Of a DNA stretch of 40,759 nucleotides, positions 27,273 through 36,190 are shown piece after piece. Location: contig JAFIGB010000342.1 in assembly GCA_020831705.1 (NCBI GenBank), positions 1-40,759 on the forward strand, given 5' to 3'. The position numbers were made by a program, and so were the translations under genes. Each line of letters begins with the position of its first letter. Positions within the stretch are counted from its first letter, which is position 1. Source of the stretch: Candidatus Sumerlaeia bacterium (GTDB taxonomy: Bacteria > Sumerlaeota > Sumerlaeia > SLMS01). The notes under the pieces are model-generated. The model ran no database searches. It was given only the letters and a program-made list of their open reading frames with translations, and had not been told where the DNA came from.

Positions 27273-27515
27273 TCAGTCCGATCCTTTATTAGTGCGGGTG
27301 GTGGAGAGCGAAATTACATTTTGCCAGGGGATAAGGGTACGGCGGCCTTCGGCATCACCGGCCCCATCGGGAGCGACAAGAAGGCCCTTCTCGGTTACGG
27401 AAACCAGTTCCACGTCATTGATGTCGCCCTGGCTTTCCGGATCCCATTTGGCCCGGGAGCGGGAGACGAGGAAGTAGGGGAGTTCCTTGAACTCCACTTC
27501 GACGGTCTGGAGCAT
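27273..27515 (-). CDS. Small unknown protein inside the nuo operon
   Basis: 80 residues, between nuoN and nuoL. The ATG at 27515 has GGAG 8 bp upstream, and the stop lies 5 bp before the nuoL ATG, a spacing that implies translational coupling. An alternative ATG at 27590 would add 25 residues with three Cys but has no usable ribosome binding site. The protein is soluble and strand-rich (TVEVEFKELPYFLVS, DINDVELVSVTEKGLLV, RRTLIPWQNVISLS), which suggests a small beta-barrel or SH3/Sm-like fold. It has no standard place in bacterial complex I operons. Possible roles are an accessory or assembly factor; nothing in the sequence proves this. Confidence 0.65.
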   Translation of the reverse strand: MLQTVEVEFKELPYFLVSRSRAKWDPESQGDINDVELVSVTEKGLLVAPDGAGDAEGRRTLIPWQNVISLSTTRTNKGSD

Positions 27516-27608
27516 GGAGGAATCTCCAACGCCGAGGATTTCACCAAGGGCGCTTCTGGAGGCTTCGCTACATTGACAGGTACACAACATAAGCTTGTTG
27601 TCTGCTCC

Positions 27609-29240
27609 TTAGCGGGTGAAACCGTAGACGAGTGATTCGCCCAGGCTGATGAACATTGTCGGGAAGACCCCAAGAATGAAAATCAATATCGACGATGCGA
27701 AAAGGATGATGCGCGTCATGGAATCGAAGGAAAACAGTTTCACCGATTCCTTCCGAGTTCCAGCCAGTCGAACCGCCTGGGTGTCGTCCACTTCACGCAT
27801 GAACATCTTCACAACAAGACTCAGGTAATACCATGCGGAGACGGCCGAGGCGAGCACCGCAATGACAGCAAGGGCTACGAAGCCATACTGGATGGCTTCC
27901 TTGAAGAGGTAAAACTTACCCATGAAGCCGATTGTGGGTGGCGTGAAGCCGATACCGACCAGGGAGAACATGGCGATGGCCATGCCGATGGCGGCGGCGG
28001 GCTTGCGGAAGATGAGTCCGCGGTAGGCATCCATGTGGTCCTCGCCATCAATATAGCTGGCCGTACCGAACGACAGCACGCTCGTCACCGTATATCCAGC
28101 CAGGTAGAGAAGGATCGCCTGGCGCACGGCAATCATCGCCATCTCCAGCTTTTCCCCCTCAAGCATGTTCGGAAGGGCAATATACACCATCGCGCCCACA
28201 AGCATGTAGCCGGTGTGAGCGATCGAGGAGTAGGCCATCATGCGCTTGAAGTTCACCTGAACCAGCGCAGCGACATTCCCCCAAACCATGGAAACGATTG
28301 CGACGAAACCGACCACGAAGATCACCGGCTGGGTGAAAACGGGCCAATGGGACATCGCTTCCAGAACGTGGAGCAGGAAGGCGAAGGCAGCAACCTTGGA
28401 GGACGTTGCAACCACCATGACGGTCGGTGTGTTGCCGCCCTCGTAGACGTCGGGAGCATACATGTGGAAGGGGGCGGCCGTCAGCTTGAAGCACATGCCG
28501 ACGAAAAGAAGCCCGAAGCCAAGGAAGACATACATCGGGTTGAGGGCCTGAACGACAGCGGGCTCAATGGTGACGCCATTTTCAACAACCGCTTCCGTTA
28601 CGACGACACCACCGGCCTTGAAGACTTCAGCCATTTCCGTCAGGAACGTTGTATGCGTGGCACCAAAGAGGAAGGCGATTCCGAGGACCAGGAACGCCGA
28701 TGCGAAAGCACCGAGAATGAAATACTTGAAACACGCCTCTGTTGACTTCGCATTCTTGCGATCAATGCCGATGAGGACATACAGGGAAAGGGACATGATC
28801 TCGAGGACGATGAACGCCGTAAGCAACTCATTCGCAATGGCGAGCAGGACAGCGCCAAAGGCCGCAAAGAGTGTCAGCGAGTAGACCTCGGCAGCGGGAA
28901 GATTACGCTTCTTCACCAGCGAGGGCATGATGGTTGTCATCATGAGGAAGGCGAAAAGAATCACGAGCGCCCCAAGCTGGCCGAACTCATCGGACCGGAA
29001 GGCGCCTTCAATGAATGTTTCTGTCGGGGGCGGCAGGATATTGAAAAAGCAGCTCGCCATGGTCATGACCAGGGCACCAGCCGCAATCATGGGAAGATAC
29101 TTGCGGCTGACTTCCTTGGTGGAAACTGCATCGAAGACAAGGCAGGCAATTCCGCCGAGCAGCAGAATGGCAAACTGCAGGAGGTCGCTGAAGTGGATGC
29201 TTGTCGGCACGTAGGCCTGAATATTTTCAATCGGGTTCAT
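27609..29240 (-). CDS. nuoN: NADH-quinone oxidoreductase subunit N
   Basis: Third antiporter-like subunit of complex I. 543 residues with about 14 helices. Landmarks are AFIVLEIMSLSLYVLIGI (conserved Glu), CFKLTAAPFHMYAPDVYEG with the channel Lys and His, and NFKRMMAYSSIAHTGYMLVG, followed by PTIGFMGKFYLFKEAI. It is longer than E. coli NuoN (485), mainly because of an insert around GGVVVTEAVVENGVTIEP in a periplasmic loop. In the usual operon N is last; here it follows nuoK and precedes the small gene and nuoL. Confidence 0.95.
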   Translation of the reverse strand: MNPIENIQAYVPTSIHFSDLLQFAILLLGGIACLVFDAVSTKEVSRKYLPMIAAGALVMTMASCFFNILPPPTETFIEGAFRSDEFGQLGALVILFAFLMMTTIMPSLVKKRNLPAAEVYSLTLFAAFGAVLLAIANELLTAFIVLEIMSLSLYVLIGIDRKNAKSTEACFKYFILGAFASAFLVLGIAFLFGATHTTFLTEMAEVFKAGGVVVTEAVVENGVTIEPAVVQALNPMYVFLGFGLLFVGMCFKLTAAPFHMYAPDVYEGGNTPTVMVVATSSKVAAFAFLLHVLEAMSHWPVFTQPVIFVVGFVAIVSMVWGNVAALVQVNFKRMMAYSSIAHTGYMLVGAMVYIALPNMLEGEKLEMAMIAVRQAILLYLAGYTVTSVLSFGTASYIDGEDHMDAYRGLIFRKPAAAIGMAIAMFSLVGIGFTPPTIGFMGKFYLFKEAIQYGFVALAVIAVLASAVSAWYYLSLVVKMFMREVDDTQAVRLAGTRKESVKLFSFDSMTRIILFASSILIFILGVFPTMFISLGESLVYGFTR

Positions 29241-29327
29241 CGTGTTCAGTGCGCTTCGGGGAAGAATGGCTCGGCCCCAGGGCCGGGCTTGGATGTTCTC
29301 GGTTCAGCAGCAATCAACGTCAGTCCA

Positions 29328-29636
29328 TCAACCATGGAGCATGTCGTGTTCATCGACACGAAGGTGACGACGAACGCGGAACAGGGCGATGAAGATGGCC
29401 AGTCCCACACCCGCCTCAGCGGCAGCGACGGTCATGATAAAGAGAACAAGAATGCCTCCGTCGATGATGCCATGCTGGAAGGCGAAAGTCACGAAAGCAA
29501 GGTTGGCGGCGTTGAGCATCAACTCCACACTCATAAAGAGCGAGATGGCGTTGCGCTTCCACATCACACCGAGGATTCCCACCGTGAAGAGGAAAAGGCT
29601 CAGGATCAGGTTGGCTTCAAAAATGGATTCTCCCAT
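29328..29636 (-). CDS. nuoK: NADH-quinone oxidoreductase subunit K
   Basis: 102-residue, three-helix subunit of the complex I membrane arm. Both conserved membrane glutamates are visible, in MSVELMLNAANLAF and AAAEAGVGLAIFI, and are needed for proton transfer in known enzymes. The gene starts 5 bp after nuoJ ends and is followed by an 87-bp gap to nuoN. Length is normal. Confidence 0.96.
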   Translation of the reverse strand: MGESIFEANLILSLFLFTVGILGVMWKRNAISLFMSVELMLNAANLAFVTFAFQHGIIDGGILVLFIMTVAAAEAGVGLAIFIALFRVRRHLRVDEHDMLHG

Positions 29637-29641
29637 GAGGA

Positions 29642-30202
29642 TCAGGAGACCTCCTCTTCGCTGATAATTTCCTGCCCGTCCTCGTCATAACGCTTCGCCA
29701 TGACAATGGCTCCGATGACGGCGACGAGGAGAAGAATGGATGTCAGGATGAATGGGGCGACATACTTGGTGATCATCAGGGTGGAGAGCAGGATGACTTC
29801 AGGCGTTCCACTTTCCTTGATGAAGGCCTCGTTCTCAATCGCCCCGGGAGTAACACCCGAGACGGTCCAGACCTGGACGGCAAGAGCGAGGGTGAAGAAG
29901 AAAACCAGCGAAAGCGCTCCCCCCCAGAACCGTGCCTTGCGCAGGTACCAGGGCATGACTTCCGGCTCCCGAAGGTTCAGAAGCATAATGACGAAAAGGA
30001 AAAGGACCATGATCGCGCCCGTATAGACGACAATCTGAATGAAGGCAACGAACTCCTGACGCATGATCAGGTAGTTCACCGCCAGCGCGGCCATCACACC
30101 GACAAGGCAGATGGCGCTGCGGACCGTGTTGCGGTTGAAAAGAACACCGAGGGCGAAGAGCACGGTGATCCCAAACAGCACGTAGTAAATGACGAGGGCC
30201 AT
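29642..30202 (-). CDS. nuoJ: NADH-quinone oxidoreductase subunit J
   Basis: 186-residue, five-helix membrane subunit of complex I. Family landmarks are RSAICLVGVMAALAVNYLI and QIVVYTGAIMVLFLFVIML; the latter helix contains the pi-bulge involved in coupling. The C-terminal helix FILTSILLLVAVIGAIVMA and a charged tail (RYDEDGQEIISEEEVS) follow. It precedes nuoK by 5 bp and lies 127 bp after nuoI. Nothing I recognise occupies that 127-bp gap. Confidence 0.95.
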   Translation of the reverse strand: MALVIYYVLFGITVLFALGVLFNRNTVRSAICLVGVMAALAVNYLIMRQEFVAFIQIVVYTGAIMVLFLFVIMLLNLREPEVMPWYLRKARFWGGALSLVFFFTLALAVQVWTVSGVTPGAIENEAFIKESGTPEVILLSTLMITKYVAPFILTSILLLVAVIGAIVMAKRYDEDGQEIISEEEVS

Positions 30203-30329
30203 GGATGGTTGTCGCGGGAGGCCCCGCGTTTCTTCCTTTCCGTCGGTTGGGGTCGGTCACCCGTTGGGGGGATTCCGATCTTGTTCAAGACTGCGAAGCG
30301 ACCCCACCGGGGAGTCGCTCCATGAATTC

Positions 30330-30872
30330 TTAATGCTCGGCCTTCACCGCCCAGGGATCGCCCTTAGCCGACTTGTCGGATTCAGGCGTCACGTGGGAGA
30401 TGTACGGATCATATTCGTGGTAATCGCCAAATCCCTTTTCAGCGGGATCGAGCATGTCATCCTTCTCGGCGATGAAGTCCGTCCGCTTGTTCATCGCCAA
30501 TTCATAGGAGGCACCCATGACGATGGCGTTCTCGGGACAGGCTTCCTCGCAGAAACCACAAAAGATGCAGCGAAGAAGGTGAATCTGGTAAATCTCGGCG
30601 TAGCGCTCACCGGCTGAAACCTGATTTTCATCGGTATTCTCGGCGGCTTCCAGGTAGATGGCCTCGGAGGGGCAGACGGCAGCGCAAAGGGAGCAACCCA
30701 CGCACCGCTCAAGTCCGTCGCGGTAGCGCTGAAGGCGGTGGCGCCCCCGGAAGAAAGCAGGTTGCTCGCGCTTCACCTCGGGGTATTCCAGCGTCACGTT
30801 GCCCTTGCCAATAATGAAGTTCCCCATGTGCTTGAGGGCGAGTGCGGAACCTTTTAGGAAATCAACGAGCAT
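30330..30872 (-). CDS. nuoI: NADH-quinone oxidoreductase subunit I
   Basis: Peripheral-arm ferredoxin subunit that holds clusters N6a and N6b and hands electrons toward NuoB. Two 4Fe-4S motifs are complete: CVGCSLCAAVCP and CIFCGFCEEACP. I start it at the ATG at 30872, preceded by GGAGG at 8 bp and matching family N-termini (MLVDFLKGSALALKHM). An ATG at 30890 with AAGGA would add six residues. 180 residues is typical. It lies between nuoH and nuoJ. NuoB, its electron acceptor, is not encoded here. Confidence 0.95.
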   Translation of the reverse strand: MLVDFLKGSALALKHMGNFIIGKGNVTLEYPEVKREQPAFFRGRHRLQRYRDGLERCVGCSLCAAVCPSEAIYLEAAENTDENQVSAGERYAEIYQIHLLRCIFCGFCEEACPENAIVMGASYELAMNKRTDFIAEKDDMLDPAEKGFGDYHEYDPYISHVTPESDKSAKGDPWAVKAEH

Positions 30873-30966
30873 GGTATTTTCCTCCAGCATGATCCTTGGG
30901 TTGATGGACCAACGTGTCCTCCGTTGGTTTGGGCCAATTCATGACCCCTGCTTAACCATCAAGCGG

Positions 30967-32364
30967 TCAGGATGCCAGTGCTGGTTTTTCCCCCTTTTTG
31001 GCGGATTTTGGATAAAGGCGATAATCTTTTTCGAGCTGGGCCTTGCGGCGGGGCGAATAGTAAAGGAGGTCCCAGGCGAGGAACAATCCAAGGGTAATCG
31101 CACCGATAATCCACTTGGTAGCCAATTCCACCTGCCCATTGCCTGTTACCATCAGGTCGATGGCGATGATTCCTGAGGTGATGACGAGGTTGATCAAGCC
31201 AATGGGGAGGAGACGCTTCCAGCCCAGATCCATCAATTGATCGTAACGCAGGCGGGGGAGTGTCGCGCGGGCGAAGATGAACAGGAAGATGAAGAATCCA
31301 ACCTTGGCAGGAACGATCACCATGGGGCCGATCAGGTAGGAGGCCATAATCACCCAGGGGTAGAATCCGGCGAAGGAGGGGGAAATGTTCGTGATCCACG
31401 TTGCGATCGCTTCCCAGGGAAGGGGGAACAGGCCATGGTAACCACCAAGGAACAGCGTCACGCACATGGCGCTGACGATGACCATGTTGATGTATTCGCC
31501 CAGGAAGAAGAGGGCAAATCGCATGGAGGAATATTCCGTGTGGAAACCACCGGTGAGCTCCGGTTCGGCTTCGGCCAAGTCGAAGGGCAGGCGGTTCGTT
31601 TCTGCAAACATGGCGATGATAAAGAGGAGGAAGGCCACCGGCTGGGCCATGACATTCCAGTGCCAGAAACCGCCAGCCTGGGAATCAATGATGTTGTAGA
31701 GGTTCAGGCTTCCCGCGAGGAGCACCACACCGATGATCGACAGGGAAAGGGTAATTTCGTAGCTGACCATCTGCGCCGAGGCACGAATACCACCAAGAAG
31801 GGACCATTTGTTGTTCGAGGACCAACCTGCCAGCGTGATGCCATAAACACCGATGGAGGTCACGGCCAGCACGTAAAGAATGCCGATATTGGGGTTGGTG
31901 ATTGCCAGGGGGATTTCACTGATAATCCCACCAGGCCCAATAATCGACGGGTCAAGGCGGAGGAAGGAAACCAGAGCGTCCAAGTGTGCACCCTGAATGA
32001 TGGGCCCCACGGGGACAAGACAGAGGGCGAGGAAGGCCGGGGCGACCGTCAGTCCTGGCGCCAGAAGATAGAGCGGTTTGTCCACACCCTTGGGCGTGAT
32101 CTCTTCCTTGAAGAAAAGCTTCACACCGTCGAGAATACCATGAAGGAGACCCCAGGGGCCGGCACGGTTGGGACCGGGACGATCCTGAACCCAACTGATG
32201 ATTTTGCGTTCAAAGAGAATAATGAATGGGATGATCTGGAGGAGACCACCAACGATGAGCGCAATCTTGATGAGTGCGATCACGATAATGAGGGCGTTGG
32301 CTGGGCCATCGGTGAATTGCCCCAGGAAATCGAAGAGGGGCTGGAGACTGAAGGGCAATTGCAT
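30967..32364 (-). CDS. nuoH: NADH-quinone oxidoreductase subunit H
   Basis: Membrane subunit forming most of the quinone-binding chamber. Landmarks are ERKIISWVQDRPGPNRAG, LHGILDGVKLFFKEEITP, PFDLAEAEPELTGGFHTE (acidic E-channel) and YSSMRFALFFLGEYINM. I choose the ATG at 32364, preceded by GGAAGG at 8 bp, giving 465 residues. A longer reading to 32466 adds a charged, protein-unlike leader. Compared with the usual 325-350 residues it has a larger N-terminal part and a loop around LDALVSFLRLDPSIIGPG, and about 30 extra C-terminal basic residues (YSPRRKAQLEKDYRLYPK). It follows nuoG after a 184-bp gap with no gene. Confidence 0.95.
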   Translation of the reverse strand: MQLPFSLQPLFDFLGQFTDGPANALIIVIALIKIALIVGGLLQIIPFIILFERKIISWVQDRPGPNRAGPWGLLHGILDGVKLFFKEEITPKGVDKPLYLLAPGLTVAPAFLALCLVPVGPIIQGAHLDALVSFLRLDPSIIGPGGIISEIPLAITNPNIGILYVLAVTSIGVYGITLAGWSSNNKWSLLGGIRASAQMVSYEITLSLSIIGVVLLAGSLNLYNIIDSQAGGFWHWNVMAQPVAFLLFIIAMFAETNRLPFDLAEAEPELTGGFHTEYSSMRFALFFLGEYINMVIVSAMCVTLFLGGYHGLFPLPWEAIATWITNISPSFAGFYPWVIMASYLIGPMVIVPAKVGFFIFLFIFARATLPRLRYDQLMDLGWKRLLPIGLINLVITSGIIAIDLMVTGNGQVELATKWIIGAITLGLFLAWDLLYYSPRRKAQLEKDYRLYPKSAKKGEKPALAS

Positions 32365-32548
32365 GCGCCGGACCTTCCGGAATTGAGGGCGTTGATTTGG
32401 GGGGTCCCTAATCCACCTCGGGATTGGGATTTTTTTCACAAAGTCCGCCCCCGCGACGGCCCGCACTTAATGGGCAACGGTGGGAAGAGGTCAACCCGAT
32501 TTCCGGGTCAGGCCACCACCGCTTCGGGAACGGTCAATCCTGCAAATT

Positions 32549-35206
32549 TCAGGCGGTATTGCCCGCGCCAGCCTCCGCCAACGCATTGGACTTTACCACT
32601 TCCAGCTTAACCGCTTGCGTGTCTGTCAACCCACTGAGCTTTATCCCACCAAGCCCTGCCGGAAGATAAACCACACCAGGTGCCGGACCTTCACAGACCT
32701 TCAACTCGACCTCATAGGACTCGCCGTTGATGTCAAGTGTACCACGATCACCCGTTTCCGCCCCAAGCTTCACGGCGTCCACAGGATTCAACTCCACATA
32801 AGGGGCCTTTTGCAGCAACTCCACGATGGAGGCATGGTTCAGGTGGTAATCATCACCCTGAACATGCTCCCCCCAGGTCAGGAGGAATCCATCGAAGCCC
32901 GACTCCGGAACGGAGCGCGGTGCTGCGGTCTGGTCGTCAATCGCCACCGGCTCTCCGGTCCAACGGAAATGGGCACCGTCGGTGCGATAATCACCGGGGT
33001 TGTAGTCCTTCGTGTGCGTACGCGCACCGCCCGGATCCTTGATGCTGTTGTCGTTACGCGGTCCGGCTAAAAGCAGTTTCTTGAACGTACCCTTGAAGTC
33101 CGGTGCGATCACCGACATCATTTCCTTGAACACATCCTCGACCGTTTCATAGGCGAAGTTGTCCGAACCCATGATGGTGGCGATGCCAGTGAGCATCTCC
33201 CATTCGGGTCGTGCACCGCCGACGAGGCCCTCGGTGCTGGCAAGACGGGCAAGGTTTCCTTCCACATCGCAGAAGGTGCCGTCCTTCTCCAGGTGGGAGG
33301 CCGCCGCAAGGTACACATCGGCGATCCGAGTGTAATCGGAGTCGAAAAGATCGGAAACGGCGTAGAAATCGAGCTTCCCGAGTGACGCCAGAAGGCGCTC
33401 CCGGTCGGGGCTGTGATGGAGCGCATCGGCACCAAGCACAAGCAGGCCCTTGATCGTACCATCCTCAATGGCATCGGCCAGTTGCCGTGCATTGACGGAT
33501 TTGCCCTCGGCATCGGCCTTGGGCTGGGCACCAACCGCATGAAGCCCGAAGGCATTCCGGTCGCGAAGGGTCGGGATGTACTTCCAACCTCCTCCAAGGG
33601 CACCGACAAAGGCCAGTGCTGCGGGGACTTCATTTGGCAGAAGCAGGCCGTTGAGATCTTCAAGGCTTTGAAGAACAAGGCCGCGACCTTCCACACCCTT
33701 GAGGAGTGTGATCAACGCTTCCACGCGGGATGACTCGGTGGAGAAAATTTTCGCCAGTTCGGAAACGACGGAAGTGTCACCACCAACACCCTTGGAGAGC
33801 AGCTGGAGCGCTTTCGCGGTGGAACCGGGTGCGCAGTGGAACTTGTATTTGGAGTGGGGGGCGAGGAACGCATCGTGGTGATGGCCAATCTGAACGATTG
33901 GCTTGCCCGTCAATCGGGCGTGTTCCTTCAAGCGCATCGCAAAGGCCGGGACGCTGTGCAGGTAATCGCCGTTAAGGACAACGACGGCATCGAACCCGTC
34001 CTCAAGATCGCCATTGGCATGCTGGAAAGCCTGCGCGGCGGCCTCGGCGGCCTCTGCAGTTTGGAAACTTACGCGCCAGTCGATGTTTTCCGTTCCGATG
34101 ACATCACGGGCGAGCTTCTGAGCCAGGTAACCCTCCTCCATGGAGGAGCGGGGGCTGACGAGGATGGCAAGGGAATCGGGGCCGTGCTCGTCGGCAACCT
34201 TCTTCAGACCCGTGGCAACCCGGCGGACTGCCTCGGTGAAGGCGGCAGGGAGGAGATTTTCCCCGAACTTCACCCGGCTTTCATCCCAGCGGTTTTCATG
34301 GCTGGGGAAATCAGAGCCAAAGCGGGTAATGTTGTCGATGAATTCCTCGGTGTCCTCGTTGACGGTATAGACACCGTGGTATTTCCGTGAGGGAGGCGTC
34401 GTGCGATAAAGGCGGCCGTTACGGGTCCAATGGGTGACCTTGGAGCCGGAGGCGTCCCAGATGCTGGTGCTTTGGGTCTGGAGAAGTTCCCAGACACGGG
34501 CCTTGAAGCGGAACGGCTTGGAGGTCAGGCATCCAACGGGGCAAAGGTCAATCACGTTGCCGGAAAGGATATTGGCAACCGGTCCCTGGCCGAAGGTTCC
34601 AATGTAGTTGTCGGATCCCCGGGCAAAGACTCCCATGACGTGCTCACCGGCGACCTCATCACAGAAGCGGACGCAACGGGTGCACATGATGCACCGGTTA
34701 CGCTCGATATCAATGAGGGGGTCGGCCTCGGGCTTGAGATATTTGCGCTTGGGATCGCGCATGCGGGTATGGGGGGTGCCATACTCCATGGAGTAACGCT
34801 GAAGCATGCACTCGCCGCCGCGGTCACAGATCGGGCAGTCGAGGGGGTGGTTAACCAGCAGAAACTCCATCATTCCCTCCTGGCATTCCTTGGCCAGTTG
34901 GGAATCGGTGAAGACATGCATCCCCTCGGTGATGGGTGTTTGGCAGGCAATGGCGGGCTTGGGAAGGGGGGCCAGCTTGTTGTCATTGCGGGGATTGGGG
35001 AGATGGATCTCCACAAGACAAAGGCGACAATTCCCGGCAACACTGAGGGCGGGGTGCCAGCAATAATGGGGGATGTAGTAATCTTCCCGTGCGGCGACGG
35101 AAATGATCGTTTCCCCTTTTTTGCCGACGACTTCCTTCCCGTTAATGACCAGCTTGATTTCTTCGTCACCCGGCTTGAGGGCGGGGTGGACACTTTGATC
35201 AGCCAT
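32549..35206 (-). CDS. nuoG: NADH-quinone oxidoreductase subunit G
   Basis: Largest peripheral-arm subunit, relaying electrons along FeS clusters. 885 residues. The N-terminal 2Fe-2S domain has HYCWHPALSVAGNCRLCLVE with its fourth Cys in AIACQTPI. The His-Cys3 cluster is in HPLDCPICDRGGEC, and cluster N4 uses CIMCTRCVRFC plus CPVGC. A molybdopterin-oxidoreductase-like domain fills the middle and, as is usual, shows no Mo ligand. The C-terminus has a molydopterin dinucleotide-binding-like region (YVELNPVDAVKLGAETGD). The ATG has AGGA 6 bp upstream. It is the first gene of this operon; nuoA-F are elsewhere. The leader carries a three-way junction and a palindrome. Confidence 0.95.
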   Translation of the reverse strand: MADQSVHPALKPGDEEIKLVINGKEVVGKKGETIISVAAREDYYIPHYCWHPALSVAGNCRLCLVEIHLPNPRNDNKLAPLPKPAIACQTPITEGMHVFTDSQLAKECQEGMMEFLLVNHPLDCPICDRGGECMLQRYSMEYGTPHTRMRDPKRKYLKPEADPLIDIERNRCIMCTRCVRFCDEVAGEHVMGVFARGSDNYIGTFGQGPVANILSGNVIDLCPVGCLTSKPFRFKARVWELLQTQSTSIWDASGSKVTHWTRNGRLYRTTPPSRKYHGVYTVNEDTEEFIDNITRFGSDFPSHENRWDESRVKFGENLLPAAFTEAVRRVATGLKKVADEHGPDSLAILVSPRSSMEEGYLAQKLARDVIGTENIDWRVSFQTAEAAEAAAQAFQHANGDLEDGFDAVVVLNGDYLHSVPAFAMRLKEHARLTGKPIVQIGHHHDAFLAPHSKYKFHCAPGSTAKALQLLSKGVGGDTSVVSELAKIFSTESSRVEALITLLKGVEGRGLVLQSLEDLNGLLLPNEVPAALAFVGALGGGWKYIPTLRDRNAFGLHAVGAQPKADAEGKSVNARQLADAIEDGTIKGLLVLGADALHHSPDRERLLASLGKLDFYAVSDLFDSDYTRIADVYLAAASHLEKDGTFCDVEGNLARLASTEGLVGGARPEWEMLTGIATIMGSDNFAYETVEDVFKEMMSVIAPDFKGTFKKLLLAGPRNDNSIKDPGGARTHTKDYNPGDYRTDGAHFRWTGEPVAIDDQTAAPRSVPESGFDGFLLTWGEHVQGDDYHLNHASIVELLQKAPYVELNPVDAVKLGAETGDRGTLDINGESYEVELKVCEGPAPGVVYLPAGLGGIKLSGLTDTQAVKLEVVKSNALAEAGAGNTA

Positions 35207-35272
35207 GCGTTTCCTGCCGTGCGGTTTGTTTTTTGGTCGATTCCCGACTTCTTGGGGGAAAAGCTTTTTGGC

Positions 35273-35319
35273 TCGCGAGGGCGGCGAAAGTCCCAGCCGC
35301 CGGAGGGTTGCTCCCGCGA
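35273..35319 (-). ncRNA. Predicted three-way-junction RNA element in the nuoG leader
   Basis: Three stems nest without gaps at two of the three joints. P1 is TCGCG (35273-35277) with CGCGA (35315-35319). P2 is GGCGGC (35280-35285) with GCCGCC (35296-35301). P3 is GGAG (35302-35305) with CTCC (35311-35314). All pairs are Watson-Crick. It lies 67-113 bp upstream of the nuoG ATG on the transcribed strand, downstream of a CRP-like dyad. I do not recognise a known riboswitch class. High local GC makes chance folding possible. Confidence 0.4.
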
Positions 35320-35322
35320 ACG

Positions 35323-35343
35323 CCTGTGAATCTTTTCACAAGG
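35323..35343. promoter_or_regulatory. TGTGA-N6-TCACA dyad upstream of nuoG
   Basis: TGTGA at 35325-35329 and TCACA at 35336-35340 with a 6-bp spacer match the classical CRP/FNR-family half-site layout. The flanks extend the symmetry (CCTGTGAA and TTCACAAGG). It is about 120-140 bp upstream of the nuoG start, a reasonable place for a regulator of a respiratory operon. A related CCTGTGAAA...TTTCACAGG dyad precedes the PBP gene. No CRP/FNR-type regulator gene is in this window. Confidence 0.4.
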
Positions 35344-36190
35344 CCCTGTGTAGGCAACGGGAAAGTGGACTTGGCGCGGTCAGATTTCGAGGATTTTTCC
35401 CCAACTTACTAAAAAAAGCCACTTAAACAACGGATGAAGCCGATTCCTACACCCCAACAGCACAAAATAAAATGGCGACCGGTCAACTTGGATAACACCC
35501 CCCCAGGCATATCCAAAAGTACCGGCCGCCAAGTTTCCCCCTCACCTCAACTCTTGGGGATTTTTCCTCTCCTCCCCAAGCTTCCCTCCCCTCTCCTCAT
35601 TGTAACTCCCCTTCGCCTCCACGGGCCTCCCAGCTTCGTGGTGCGGTGCACATCATGCGGGGGACTCCGCACGATAAGGTTATTCCTCCCTCCGGATATC
35701 CCCCGATCTTCGCGGCAACGGTCACTTGGTGTCCCTCGCCTGAGATAAAGGGGTTGCAAGAGGAGCGCCGTTTTTTCTCCAGCCGACAAAGAATTTTGGA
35801 GACTCCCCAGAACTAAATCGTGAACCATTCAATATAAAGGGCTTACGGATTTTCGGGCTGGGTGCCAACGATCTCTTCACGGAGTCTTGCCACGGTGTAT
35901 TTCTGCCATTCGTTGCAAGGCGACAACATCGTCATGTTGCCTCTTCGCGAATCGCTCCGTGATTATCCGGATCCTCGGGATGACATTGTGCGGTTGCTAC
36001 CAATCAATTCCATCTTCGCCACCAGTTGCTAGTGCAAAACCCCAGGAAAATCAGTCACTTGCAAACAACTCCCTTTGGGTCATAAAATCTGTTGAGCCTG
36101 CAATTCGTGTTTTGCCCAACTGGCACGCACAAGGCTTGTTGGGGAGCAGGACAAGTCAATGCACCCTTGGGTGCGTTTTGGAGCCAAGCC
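35344..36190. other. Gene-poor divergent interval between nuoG and the secreted-protein gene
   Basis: No gene supported over about 850 bp. Base use changes visibly: AT-rich patches (ACTAAAAAAAGCC near 35407) and a long pyrimidine-rich tract at about 35530-35640. An inverted repeat CTTGGGGA/TCCCCAAG (35553-35560, 35573-35580) and a GTGCGG/CCGCAC pair (35641-35646, 35667-35672) are present. Around 35880-36030 both strands keep a 40-55-codon open frame without a convincing start or ribosome binding site, possibly gene debris. Promoters for nuoG and for the gene at 36191 must lie at the two ends. Confidence 0.4.

Noticed and set aside
25054-27477. A very long + strand open frame (about 800 codons) antisense to nuoL
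   Set aside because: The product is His, Gly and Glu rich without any domain, and the - strand frame is an unmistakable NuoL. Long antisense frames are common at this GC content.
32395-32440. Imperfect CCTAATCC/GGATTGGG hairpin followed by seven T on the + strand
   Set aside because: It resembles a terminator only in the + direction, where no + strand gene precedes it; it lies between nuoG and nuoH, which are read the other way.
35740-35762. GCCTGAGATAAAGGGG, recalling the CTGAGA box of TPP riboswitches
   Set aside because: The second conserved TPP region and the flanking stems are missing, and the neighbouring genes have nothing to do with thiamine.
35880-36030. Short open frames on both strands, including RIITERFAKRQHDDVVALQ on -
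   Set aside because: Under 60 codons, no good start or ribosome binding site, and no match I can name; kept only as possible gene debris.
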